A DNA stretch of 64,000 nucleotides from Roseateles puraquae (lineage in GTDB: Bacteria; Pseudomonadota; Gammaproteobacteria; Burkholderiales; Burkholderiaceae_C): assembly GCF_002205845.1 (NCBI RefSeq), contig NZ_NISI01000001.1:1426001-1490000 (forward strand), given 5' to 3'. Shown one piece after another: positions 21,299-29,288 of this stretch. The position numbers and the translations under genes were made by a program. The notes beneath the pieces are model-generated. The model was not told the DNA's origin. It ran no database searches and was given only the letters and a program-made list of their open reading frames with translations. How positions within the stretch are numbered: position 1 is the stretch's first letter; each line of letters begins with the position of its first letter.

Positions 21299-22222
21299 AT
21301 GTTGCACACCTCGCACGTCAGTTGCTGCGCCAGCCTTCGGCAGACCCTGCTCCAGGGCTGGCAGCAGTCCTTCCCGCTGCATTCATCGCCGTTCCGGCAG
21401 ATGGCTGCCAGCAGCGGCGCGACCCCGCGCGAGCTGCTTGCGCTGTGCCAGGACCTGCACCGCCGCGGCGCGCTTCAGCCCGTGCTTCCCACCTGGGGCG
21501 AAGGCCTGTCGCGCGAGCGCTGGCGCCTGGCCTTCAGCCCGGGGTGGGACGATGCCGCGCTGGCGTCGGCCGTGGCTGCGCTGCCCGGCTGCTTCCACCT
21601 GGAGCGTGCGTCCGCCCCCCAGCCCGGCCTGCCGGCGCTGTGGGCGGAGCTGGATGTACTGGACGCGACCGCGCTCGCGGCCCAGCTGGCACGGCTGCCC
21701 GAGCCGCCTTGTGCAAGCCTGGCGCTGCACGCCGCCACGCCGGGCGCAGCGGCTTGCGATGACATCGACACCGCGATCGCGCTGGAACGGGGCCTGCCCC
21801 TGTGCTCCCGCCCCTATGCCGACTGCGCCCGGCGCCTGGGCTGCAGCGAGTCGCGGCTGCTCGCGCGGATGCAGACGTGGCGCCGCAGCGGGCTGCTGGC
21901 CGGCCTGTCGCTCAAGCCCCCGCCATCGCGCGTGCCGCAGCCCGGCCTGTTGGCGCTCTGGCGCGAGGCCGCCACACCGCAGAGCCTGCAGCGCCTGCAC
22001 GACCACCCCGGCGTGGAACGCATCCACACCGCCCACGGGACGCCGGCCTGGCCCTGGCGCCTGAGCCTGGTACTGCACGCCGCGCCCCAGCTGGCCCTCG
22101 ACCAACTGCGCGAAACTGCCGCCCACGCCGGCCTGCGCGCGCCCGACGCCAGCCTGCGGCTGCAGATCGAGCAGCCGCGCGACCAGGCACTGCTGTTTCT
22201 CACCCGAACCGGCAATGCCTGA
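21299..22222 (+). CDS. NirL/AhbAB-like (siroheme decarboxylase family) protein with two AsnC-type HTH units
   Basis: The 307-residue protein appears to be an internal duplication. HTH-like units at about residues 14-60 (QQSFPLHSSPFRQMAASSGATPRELL) and 155-205 (ERGLPLCSRPYADCARRLGCSESRLL) both follow the fP-x-x-x-x-Pf pattern of NirD/L/G/H and Ahb proteins, each followed by an AsnC-like alpha/beta region. In haem d1 synthesis such proteins decarboxylate siroheme. Here the RxG motif and catalytic histidine/arginine context after the helix are weak, and nirE, nirF and nirJ are absent. It may be an orphan enzyme remnant or an Lrp-like regulator. It lies downstream of an FNR-like box. Confidence 0.6.
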   Translation: MLHTSHVSCCASLRQTLLQGWQQSFPLHSSPFRQMAASSGATPRELLALCQDLHRRGALQPVLPTWGEGLSRERWRLAFSPGWDDAALASAVAALPGCFHLERASAPQPGLPALWAELDVLDATALAAQLARLPEPPCASLALHAATPGAAACDDIDTAIALERGLPLCSRPYADCARRLGCSESRLLARMQTWRRSGLLAGLSLKPPPSRVPQPGLLALWREAATPQSLQRLHDHPGVERIHTAHGTPAWPWRLSLVLHAAPQLALDQLRETAAHAGLRAPDASLRLQIEQPRDQALLFLTRTGNA

Positions 22223-22316
22223 GCGGCGTTGAAGCCGCCGCCAGATTCGCCGGCCAACGCGAGAGCTGGCTCACGTGCCGCCCGTGCACACGGGCCGCTT
22301 GCATTCGCCGGATGCG

Positions 22317-22397
22317 GCCACAGAGACACAGAGTCACAGAGAGTTCCGGACGCGGGTCCCGCCCAAGCGCCTCTGTGTCTCTGTGCCTCTGTGGCTG
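22317..22397. repeat. Imperfect palindrome built of CACAGAG units (copy 1)
   Basis: The left arm (22317-22341) contains three CACAGAG heptamers spaced every 8 bp. The right arm (22371-22397) carries the matching CTCTGTG units inverted. The arms are separated by 29 bp. The element lies in the convergent gap between the NirL-like gene and the nitronate monooxygenase gene. A second copy lies at 45651-45722. The pair resembles a dispersed REP-like element and could fold into a long stem in RNA. Confidence 0.85.
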
Positions 22398-22436
22398 CGT
22401 TCTCAGCGATCTCGCCTCATGACGCCCCGCCCCGAT

Positions 22437-23642
22437 TCAAGCCGGCGTGCCGACCGGCACACCCGGCGTCAGCAACCGCTCCAGCAACTGGCGCACGCTG
22501 GTGATCTGGCTGCCGAAGGGCAGCGCCCCGCGGCCGCGGAAGAACAGGCCCTTGGCCATGTCGCCGCGCAGGGCTGCGGCCAGGCGCTGGTCGATGCAGA
22601 ACTGGCCCCAGCCCTTCAGGCCGTCGCGCAGGCCGCACTGGCTCAGGCAATCAAAGGCCATGGTGCAGCGCTGCTTGAGCTGCACCACCGCCTGCAGGCG
22701 CTCCTCGGCCTTGAGGTACTTCTTGAGCCAGGGCGTCATTACCGCGCGCGCGGGCAGGCCGGCCACGCTGGTGAACTCCACCAGGTCTTCATCACGCGCC
22801 TGAGCCAGCACCTGCTTGAAGTGCGGATGGGCATCGCATTCCTCGGTCACGACGAAGGCGGTGCCCAGCTGCACGGCATCCGCACCCAGCGACTGCAGGC
22901 GCTGGATGTCCTCGCAGCAGCGCACGCCCCCAGCGGCGATCAGCGGTACCCGCCCTTCCATGCCGGCGTCACGGATCAGCTGGCGAACCGCGGGCAGCAC
23001 GGTCTCGAACTCGAAGCGCGCATCGCCCAGGTCGGCCACCTTGGCCGCACCGAGGTGCCCCGCAGCATGGGCCGGGTGTTCGATGACGATGGCGCTGGGA
23101 AGGCGCTGGCGGCGCTCCCATTTCTTCCACAGCAGGGCCACGCCGCGCGCGTCGCTCAGGATGGGCACGAGGGCGGTGTCGGGATGGTCCTGCGCCAGCT
23201 CGGGCAGGTCCAGCGGCAGGCCGGCCCCCACCACCAGCGCATCGATGCCCTCCTGCAACGCGGTGCGCACGCTGGCCGCGTAGTCACTGACCGCGCGCAT
23301 CACGTTCACCGCCAGCAGCCCGCGGCCACCGGCCAGCGCGCGCGCCTGGCGGATCTCGCGCGCCAGGGCCTCCTGGTTGGCCTGCTGGATGACATCCTTC
23401 TTGCGTTCGTCCGCGTCACTGAGGCCCTCGCTGCGGGCCATCAGGTCGGGGTGATGCCGGCGCAGGTCCACGGAAGCGATCGTGCCCCAGGCCCCCTGTG
23501 CGGCCACGCTGCCCGCCAGCCGGTGGGCCGAGATGCCCACGCCCATGCCGCCCTGCACGATGGGCAGAAGCTCGCGACTGCCCAGATGCATGGGCCTCAA
23601 GCCAGCGGCTTGGACGCGGTCCAGGAGCGGGGTGGGAGTCAT
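22437..23642 (-). CDS. Nitronate monooxygenase-family FMN flavoprotein
   Basis: TIM-barrel FMN enzyme of the nitronate monooxygenase/2-nitropropane dioxygenase family, predicted to oxidise propionate-3-nitronate or related nitronates. The 401 residues open with LLPIVQGGMGVGISAHRLAGSVA, the family's phosphate/FMN entry motif. HPAHAAGHLGA holds the active-site histidine region. LIAAGGVRCCEDIQRLQSLGADAVQLGTAFV is the C-terminal FMN phosphate-binding stretch. The C-terminal 80 residues form an alpha-helical extension. The ATG at 23642 follows GAGGCTG. It lies 97 bp downstream of nnrS on the same strand. Confidence 0.85.
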   Translation of the reverse strand: MTPTPLLDRVQAAGLRPMHLGSRELLPIVQGGMGVGISAHRLAGSVAAQGAWGTIASVDLRRHHPDLMARSEGLSDADERKKDVIQQANQEALAREIRQARALAGGRGLLAVNVMRAVSDYAASVRTALQEGIDALVVGAGLPLDLPELAQDHPDTALVPILSDARGVALLWKKWERRQRLPSAIVIEHPAHAAGHLGAAKVADLGDARFEFETVLPAVRQLIRDAGMEGRVPLIAAGGVRCCEDIQRLQSLGADAVQLGTAFVVTEECDAHPHFKQVLAQARDEDLVEFTSVAGLPARAVMTPWLKKYLKAEERLQAVVQLKQRCTMAFDCLSQCGLRDGLKGWGQFCIDQRLAAALRGDMAKGLFFRGRGALPFGSQITSVRQLLERLLTPGVPVGTPA

Positions 23643-23739
23643 GCGCAGCCTCGTCAGCAGTGGTGGGAGCCGGTGATGCTGGCGGCATGGGCGCCAGGGC
23701 GCCTTGATGTGGGGCAAGGTCAGGTCGATTGGCCGCGCG

Positions 23740-24930
23740 TCAGCCCGGCCGGCCGTCTATGCGCGGGCGCGACAGCACCGGCCAGTAGCGCACCGCATAG
23801 ACCGCGAAGCCGGCCGACCACAGCGCCGCCGAGGCCAGGGCGGCATGCACGGTCTCGGAGGGCGCGAGCAGCGGCAGGCCCACCCGCACCAGGGCGGCCG
23901 CCGCGATGAGGGCATAGCTGGCGACCTCCCAGCCATCGGCCTTCAGCGGCCGACCGGTGTGGCCGCGGGCGGTTCGGGTCATCATGCCGATGACCAGGCC
24001 GCCGATGGCGCCGACGGTGAGCGCATGCGTGGCCAGCGAAGGGAGCACCCATCCCGCCGCCGCCGCGGCGCGCAGCAGCAGATGCACCGGCACCCAGGCG
24101 TAGGCCGCATGAAGCACCCACACCATCGGCACTCGCCGCGTGCGCCAGGGCTGCCAGAGCCACCAGCGCATCCCATGCGCCGCAGCGGCCAGCACCGCCA
24201 GCATGGCCAGCAAGGGGCCACCCACGCCAAGCGCATCCACGGCCAGCAGGGTCAGCACGCTGCCCAACGCCGCTTGCTCGACGCGGGCGTGACGCGTCGC
24301 GGTCGCACCCGGCACGCCGTTGTTGGTGAACATCGGCACGACCCGCCCGGCCATCACCGCAACGATGAACAGCACGACATCAAGCGCGAGCGGCAGGCCC
24401 AGGCCCACCGGCCAGGCCGCATGGCCCAGTTGCGTGGCGTGCACGCCCGCCACGGCCAGGGCCATCAGGACGAGCAGCCCGATGAAAAAGTAGTTGCGCC
24501 GGTTGCCCGCTCGCACAAAGGGCCTGGCCAAGGCTGCGGCGGTCAACAGCGGGAAGGCCACGTTCACCACGGCCGCTGCGCCGCCGAAGGGCGTCAGCAC
24601 CAACACGCGCGCCAGCAGCCACAGTGCCGCCAGCGCCGCCAGCGGCCAGCCAGTGGGCGTGGGCTGGTTCGTCCAGTTGCGACCGGCGGTGAACAGGAAG
24701 CCCACGATGACGGCCAGCGCGAAGCCGAACAGCATCTCGTGCGCATGCCACATCGGGCCGGCGAGGTAGGTGTGCCCCAGCAGGCCACTGAACTGCAGGG
24801 CCCACAGCGGCACGGACAACGCGGCGAATCCTGCCGCCAGCAGGTAGAAGGGCCGAAAGCCCAGCGCGAAAAGTGCAAAGCCGGCCGGCGTCGCGCGGGG
24901 CGGCTCCTCCAGGCGGAGCAGCGGCGTCAT
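23740..24930 (-). CDS. nnrS: NnrS family haem-copper membrane protein
   Basis: Polytopic inner-membrane protein of about 396 residues and about 12 predicted helices, associated with nitric oxide metabolism; in Rhodobacter and Vibrio it protects the iron-sulfur and iron pool under NO stress. Family landmarks are GFRPFYLLAAGFAAL, the MWHAHEMLFGFALAVIVGFLFTA stretch with ligand histidines, NRRNYFFI, GRVVPMFTNNG and HALTVGAIGGLVIGMMTRTARGHTGR. Its ATG overlaps the nsrR stop (ATGA), so it is co-translated with its likely regulator. Confidence 0.95.
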   Translation of the reverse strand: MTPLLRLEEPPRATPAGFALFALGFRPFYLLAAGFAALSVPLWALQFSGLLGHTYLAGPMWHAHEMLFGFALAVIVGFLFTAGRNWTNQPTPTGWPLAALAALWLLARVLVLTPFGGAAAVVNVAFPLLTAAALARPFVRAGNRRNYFFIGLLVLMALAVAGVHATQLGHAAWPVGLGLPLALDVVLFIVAVMAGRVVPMFTNNGVPGATATRHARVEQAALGSVLTLLAVDALGVGGPLLAMLAVLAAAAHGMRWWLWQPWRTRRVPMVWVLHAAYAWVPVHLLLRAAAAAGWVLPSLATHALTVGAIGGLVIGMMTRTARGHTGRPLKADGWEVASYALIAAAALVRVGLPLLAPSETVHAALASAALWSAGFAVYAVRYWPVLSRPRIDGRPG

Positions 24931-25382
24931 GCCGCAAGTCCGGTGGCCGCTGGCAAGCGCAGCAACTGCGCCAGTCCCTCGCGGTTGGCCGTGATGTCGG
25001 CCAGGGTGTAGCGGTCCAGCACCTCGTAGAAGGCCTCCAGGGCCTGCGCCAGCACGCCCTTGAGGCGGCATTGGCCCACGATGGCGCAGGGTCGGCCCCG
25101 GGAGGAAAAACACTCGGCGGGCAAGTCCGGCGCCTCGGTCTCGCGCACCACATCCCCGAGGCGGATCGCCTCGGGCAGGCGTGCCAGCGTCAGGCCACCG
25201 CCCTTGCCCCGCACGGTGCTGACCCATCCGTGGCGGCCCAGGTGATGGACCACCTTGGTGAGGTGATTGGCCTTCACGTCGAACGCGGCGCAGATCTCGG
25301 CCACCGTGGCACGGCGGTCGGGGTCGGTGGCCAGGTACATCAGCACGCGCAGGCTGTAGTCGGTAAAGGTGGTGAGTTTCAT
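24927..25382 (-). CDS. nsrR: NsrR, Rrf2-family nitric-oxide-sensing repressor
   Basis: [Fe-S]-containing transcription repressor that releases DNA when its cluster is nitrosylated. The 151 residues begin MKLTTFTDYSLRVLMYLA, the typical Rrf2/NsrR start. The winged helix includes VKANHLTKVVHHLGRHGWV and GKGGGLTLAR. Three cluster cysteines sit in ECFSSRGRPCAIVGQCRLKG with NsrR spacing. The ATG at 25382 is 56 bp from an NsrR-type palindrome, which implies autoregulation. The gene is the first of nsrR-nnrS, probably extending to the nitronate monooxygenase gene. Confidence 0.93.
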   Translation of the reverse strand: MKLTTFTDYSLRVLMYLATDPDRRATVAEICAAFDVKANHLTKVVHHLGRHGWVSTVRGKGGGLTLARLPEAIRLGDVVRETEAPDLPAECFSSRGRPCAIVGQCRLKGVLAQALEAFYEVLDRYTLADITANREGLAQLLRLPAATGLAA

Positions 25383-25437
25383 CGGGGTCGGGCCGGTCAG
25401 CAGGGCACCGGCATCAGCCAGCGCAGGCCGCCATTTG

Positions 25438-25460
25438 AACATGCATTTGCAATGCATTAA
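25438..25460 (-). promoter_or_regulatory. NsrR operator
   Basis: ATGCATT-TGC-AATGCAT (25441-25457) is a perfect 7-bp inverted repeat around three bases and matches the published NsrR consensus of two ATGCATT half sites. It lies between the divergent nsrR and ttcA genes, nearer nsrR. Confidence 0.85.
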
Positions 25461-25611
25461 TTCTAGAAAGCCACGCCAATCGGGCGTTTGACCGGCGTCA
25501 AGCCACGACCGGCGCGCGAAGATCGGCCGGGTTTGGGACAATGCGCGGGTTTTGCCTCGACGGCACCCGTCGCCACCCTCCAGCGCGCCCACCGAGCGCC
25601 CTGCTCCGCCC

Positions 25612-26547
25612 ATGTCCGAAGTTCTCGCCCCCCAAGCCCCCGCCACGCCCAGCGCTGAAGACCTCGCGGCCAAGAAACACGCCCACGAGATCAACAAGCT
25701 CTCCAAGCGCCTGCACCGCCAGGTGGGCCAGGCCATCACCGACTTCAACATGATCGAAGAAGGCGACAAGGTCATGGTGTGCCTGTCCGGCGGCAAGGAC
25801 AGCTACTCCATGCTGGACATCCTGATGAACCTGCAGCAGCGGGCTCCCATCAAGTTCGAGCTCATCGCCGTCAACCTCGACCAGAAACAGCCCGGCTTCC
25901 CCGAGGACGTGCTGCCCAACTACCTCAAGACCCGCGGCGTGCCCTTCCACATCGAAGAGCAGGACACCTACTCCGTCGTCAAGCGCGTGGTGCCCGAAGG
26001 CAAGACCACCTGCGGGCTGTGCTCGCGGCTGCGCCGGGGCATCCTGTACCGCGTGGCGGGCGAGTTGGGCTGCACCAAGATCGCGCTCGGCCATCACCGC
26101 GACGACATCGTCACGACGCTGTTCCTGAACATGTTCTTCGGCAGCCGCATGAAGGGCATGCCGCCCAAGCTGGTCAGTGACGACGGTAAGAACGTGGTCA
26201 TCCGCCCGCTGGCCTATGTGAAGGAGCCCGACCTCGTGCGCTGGGCCGAGCACCGTGAGTTCCCCATCATTCCGTGCAACCTGTGCGGCAGCCAGGAGAA
26301 CCTGCAGCGGGTGCAGGTCAAGGCCATGATCAACGAGTGGGAGAAGCGCTACCCCGGCCGCATCGACAACATCTTCACGGCCATGACCAACATCGTGCCC
26401 TCGCACATGATGGACAAGAAGCTCTTCCCCTTCGAGACCATCCAGGCCACAGGCCAGGCCACCGCCGATGGCGACATCGCCTTCGACGACGACGAGTCTT
26501 GCGCCACGCCGTCTGCCGGTGCTTCGGTGATCACGCTGCAAAGGTGA
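25612..26547 (+). CDS. ttcA: tRNA 2-thiocytidine(32) synthetase TtcA
   Basis: ATP- and [4Fe-4S]-dependent enzyme that thiolates cytidine 32 in certain tRNAs. The 311-residue product has the PP-loop SGGKDS in [18 protein letters not shown] and the CxxC cluster motif in [12 protein letters not shown]. The third ligand cysteine is in [27 protein letters not shown] is intact. The ATG at 25612 gives MSEVLAPQ; the lysine- and histidine-rich helix [20 protein letters not shown] follows, as in other betaproteobacterial TtcA proteins. Confidence 0.97.
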   Translation: MSEVLAPQAPATPSAEDLAAKKHAHEINKLSKRLHRQVGQAITDFNMIEEGDKVMVCLSGGKDSYSMLDILMNLQQRAPIKFELIAVNLDQKQPGFPEDVLPNYLKTRGVPFHIEEQDTYSVVKRVVPEGKTTCGLCSRLRRGILYRVAGELGCTKIALGHHRDDIVTTLFLNMFFGSRMKGMPPKLVSDDGKNVVIRPLAYVKEPDLVRWAEHREFPIIPCNLCGSQENLQRVQVKAMINEWEKRYPGRIDNIFTAMTNIVPSHMMDKKLFPFETIQATGQATADGDIAFDDDESCATPSAGASVITLQR

Positions 26548-26605
26548 TTTACACGGGGGAAATCTGCACGGGTCAGAATCGCTCCATCCCTTGATGGAGG
26601 TGCTC

Positions 26606-27229
26606 ATGAACCGCCGCCTGATCCTCACCGCCTTCGCCGCCGCCTCGGTGGCGGCCCTGGCCGGCTGTGCCGGCCCCTACACCGTCTCCGCCGACGTATC
26701 GAGTTATGGGTCCTGGCCTGCCGACCGCAAGCCGGGCACCTATGCCTTTGACCGCCTGCCCTCGCAGCAGCAGAGCGAAGAGGCCGTGAAGCGCCAGACC
26801 ACGCTCGAGGACGCCGCCCGCGGCGCGCTGGAGCGAGCCGGCTTCAAGCCCGCAGCCGACGCCAAGACGGCTGACGTGCTCGTGACGCTCGGCGCCCGCG
26901 TCACCGCCTACGACCCCGTGCCCTGGGACGACCCGCTGTGGTGGCGCTGGCGTGGCCGCCTGTTCTCCCCGCGCTACGGCTATGCCGCCGGCTGGGGCGG
27001 CTGGGGCTGGCGCCAGGACCCCTTCTTCGACCGCCGCTACGACCGCGCCGTGGCCGTGCTCGTGCGCGACCGCGCCACCGGCGAAGCGTTGTTCGAGACC
27101 CACGCCAGCAACGAGGGCATGACGATGGGCAGCGACGCCGTCATCACCAGCCTGTTCGACGCCGCCCTGGCCGAGTTCCCCAAGGTCGAGCCCAAGTCCC
27201 ATCGGGTCTCGGTGCAGGCGATACGCTGA
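26606..27229 (+). CDS. DUF4136 lipoprotein
   Basis: Putative outer-membrane lipoprotein of 207 residues. GGAGGTG precedes the ATG at 26606, and the signal peptide ends in a lipobox (ALAGC, cysteine at about residue 21). The mature part has the DUF4136 pattern: GTYAFDRLPS, a helix, ADVLVTLGARV, a tryptophan- and glycine-rich insert (WWRWRGRLFSPRYGYAAGWGG) and the closing RATGEALFETHA strand. Function unknown; family members are often envelope-stress related. The gene lies between ttcA and glmU, same strand. Confidence 0.8.
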   Translation: MNRRLILTAFAAASVAALAGCAGPYTVSADVSSYGSWPADRKPGTYAFDRLPSQQQSEEAVKRQTTLEDAARGALERAGFKPAADAKTADVLVTLGARVTAYDPVPWDDPLWWRWRGRLFSPRYGYAAGWGGWGWRQDPFFDRRYDRAVAVLVRDRATGEALFETHASNEGMTMGSDAVITSLFDAALAEFPKVEPKSHRVSVQAIR

Positions 27230-27287
27230 GCACCCGGCCGGCCTGCCCATAATCGCGGCTTCGTCAAAACGTAGTCGCAAGGCAGGC

Positions 27288-28667
27288 ATGGCGCTGAACA
27301 TCGTGATCATGGCGGCGGGCAAAGGCACCCGCATGAAGTCCGCCACCCCCAAGGTGCTGCACAAGCTGGCGGGCCGCTCGCTGTTGGCGCATGTGCTCAA
27401 GCGCTGTGAGCCGCTCAGCGCCAATGCGCGCATCGTCATCACCGGCCATGGCGCCGAGCAGGTGGAAGCGGCCGTGCAGGCCGAGGGCCTGAGCTTCGTG
27501 CGCCAGATGCCCCAGCTCGGCACGGGCCACGCCATCCAGCAGGCTGTGCCTGCGCTGGTGGGCGACGGCACCACGCTCATCCTCAATGGCGACGTGCCGC
27601 TCATCGAGACGAGCACCGCCAAGGCCCTGATCGATGCCTGCGCCGGCCATGCCCTGGTGCTGCTGACCGTCGACCTGGCCGACCCCACCGGCTACGGTCG
27701 CATCATCCGCAACGCCGATGACGGCGGCGTGCTTGCCATCGTCGAGCACAAGGACGCGACGCCCGAGCAGCGCCTCATCCACGAGGGTTACAGCGGCATG
27801 ATGGCCGCACCCACGGCCGCGCTCAAGCGCTGGGTGGGCCAGCTCAGCAACAACAACGCCCAGGGCGAGTACTACCTGACCGACATCGTCGCGATGGCCG
27901 TGGCCGAGGGCCTGCCCGTGCTCGGCATCAAGGCCCACAACGAGACCGAGGTGCTGGGCGTCAACGACCCGGTGCAGCTCGCACAGCTGGAGCGCGCCTT
28001 CCAGGCCCAGCAGGCCGAAGGCCTGATGCGCGCCGGCGTGCGGCTGGCGGACCCCACCCGCTTCGACCTGCGCGGCACGCTGACGCATGGGCAGGATGTC
28101 GAGATCGACGTGAACTGCGTGTTCGAAGGCCAGGTGACGCTCGGCGACGGCGTGCGCATCGGCGCGAACTGCGTGATCCGCAACGCGACCATCGCTGCCG
28201 GTGCGCGCATCCACGAGTTCACGCACATCGACGGCGAAGCCGCCGGGGCCAGCGTGGGCGAAGGCGCGCTGATCGGCCCCTTCGCACGCCTGCGCCCGGG
28301 CGCGCAGCTCGGCGCCGAGGTGCATATCGGCAACTTCGTCGAGGTGAAGAACTCGACGCTGGCCAAGGGCGCCAAGGCCAACCATCTGGCCTACCTGGGC
28401 GACGCCACCGTGGGCGAGCGCGTCAACTACGGCGCCGGCTCCATCACCGCCAACTACGACGGCGCGAACAAGCACCGCACCACCATCGGCGACGACGTGC
28501 ACGTGGGTTCCAACTGCGTGCTGGTGGCCCCGGTGACCCTGGGCAACGGCGCCACCATCGGCGGCGGCTCCACCATCACCAAGGACGTCAACCCGGGCGA
28601 CCTCGCGGTGGCGCGCGGCAAACAGGTGGCCCTGACCGGCTGGACCCGCCCAGCCAAGAAGCGTTGA
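27288..28667 (+). CDS. glmU: Bifunctional GlcNAc-1-P uridyltransferase / GlcN-1-P acetyltransferase GlmU
   Basis: Makes UDP-GlcNAc, the precursor of peptidoglycan and lipopolysaccharide, by acetylating GlcN-1-P and then transferring UMP. The 459 residues comprise an N-terminal pyrophosphorylase (MAAGKGTRMKSATPKVLHKLAG, QLGTGHAIQQA, LNGDVPLI) and a C-terminal left-handed beta-helix of hexapeptide repeats. The latter carries NYDGANKHRTTIGD with the acetyltransferase active-site residues. Length and order are standard. Confidence 0.98.
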   Translation: MALNIVIMAAGKGTRMKSATPKVLHKLAGRSLLAHVLKRCEPLSANARIVITGHGAEQVEAAVQAEGLSFVRQMPQLGTGHAIQQAVPALVGDGTTLILNGDVPLIETSTAKALIDACAGHALVLLTVDLADPTGYGRIIRNADDGGVLAIVEHKDATPEQRLIHEGYSGMMAAPTAALKRWVGQLSNNNAQGEYYLTDIVAMAVAEGLPVLGIKAHNETEVLGVNDPVQLAQLERAFQAQQAEGLMRAGVRLADPTRFDLRGTLTHGQDVEIDVNCVFEGQVTLGDGVRIGANCVIRNATIAAGARIHEFTHIDGEAAGASVGEGALIGPFARLRPGAQLGAEVHIGNFVEVKNSTLAKGAKANHLAYLGDATVGERVNYGAGSITANYDGANKHRTTIGDDVHVGSNCVLVAPVTLGNGATIGGGSTITKDVNPGDLAVARGKQVALTGWTRPAKKR

Positions 28668-28797
28668 ATCAAAACCTCGAATAGGCCGGTCGCCGTGACT
28701 TAGTTCCGGCGATTGACCCGGGATCGTTGGAATCAGGGGTCACGTTGCGCGCTTGGCCGCCGTTACGATGGCCCCGACTCACCCAGCCGCTGTACCC

Positions 28798-29226
28798 ATG
28801 GCCCACGAACTCGACTTTGCTGCGCTTTCGCTTGACGACGCCATTCCGGCGGACCTCGGCGCCTTCGAGATCGCCCAGACCCGGCGTGAACAGTCCGAAG
28901 CCGAGGCCCGCAACCGCGCGCTCGAACTCAAGGCCCAGGCCTGCGACAACGCGGCTGACGCGTGCTGGTACCTCGCCCGCAGCCTCGGCGCTGCCCGGGA
29001 CCTGCCGCAAGACGGTGAAGCCAGCCTGGAGCTGCTGTTCCAGCTGATCGGCGCGCTGGCTGACCTGCCCACCGACATCGCCACCGCCCCGCTGCCCGAC
29101 GTCGTGGGCGGCCGAGACGACGGCATCACCGAACTCTGCCTGCAGCTCGAAGCGGCCCGCGAGGTCACGCACGAGGCGCTCATCGACGCCGAACTCGCAC
29201 CGGCCCGTACCCAGCACTGCCACTGA
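28798..29226 (+). CDS. Hypothetical helical protein (142 aa)
   Basis: Function unknown. The product is acidic and mostly helical, with no signal peptide or membrane segment. It starts MAHELDFAALSLDDAIP; an in-frame ATG at 28768 is an alternative. Neither start has a clear ribosome-binding site. The middle (EARNRALELKAQACDNAADACWYLARSLGAARD) looks like a coiled coil or helical hairpin. A strong terminator follows at 29246-29275, supporting a real transcription unit. Confidence 0.55.
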   Translation: MAHELDFAALSLDDAIPADLGAFEIAQTRREQSEAEARNRALELKAQACDNAADACWYLARSLGAARDLPQDGEASLELLFQLIGALADLPTDIATAPLPDVVGGRDDGITELCLQLEAAREVTHEALIDAELAPARTQHCH

Positions 29227-29245
29227 AGCCGCACTGAACGCACAT

Positions 29246-29275
29246 AGAAAAGGCGCCTCGAGAGGCGCCTTTGTC
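29246..29275. terminator. Bidirectional intrinsic terminator
   Basis: A 10-bp stem AAAGGCGCCT/AGGCGCCTTT with a CGAG loop (29249-29272) lies between two convergent genes. A- and T-runs on both sides let it work in either direction. Confidence 0.85.
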
Positions 29276-29288
29276 ATGGGCGGACGGC

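Noticed and set aside
22317-22397. CACAGAG repeats considered as a CRISPR or minisatellite
   Set aside because: The units form one inverted pair of short arms with no spacers of uniform length and no cas genes, so it is a palindromic element.
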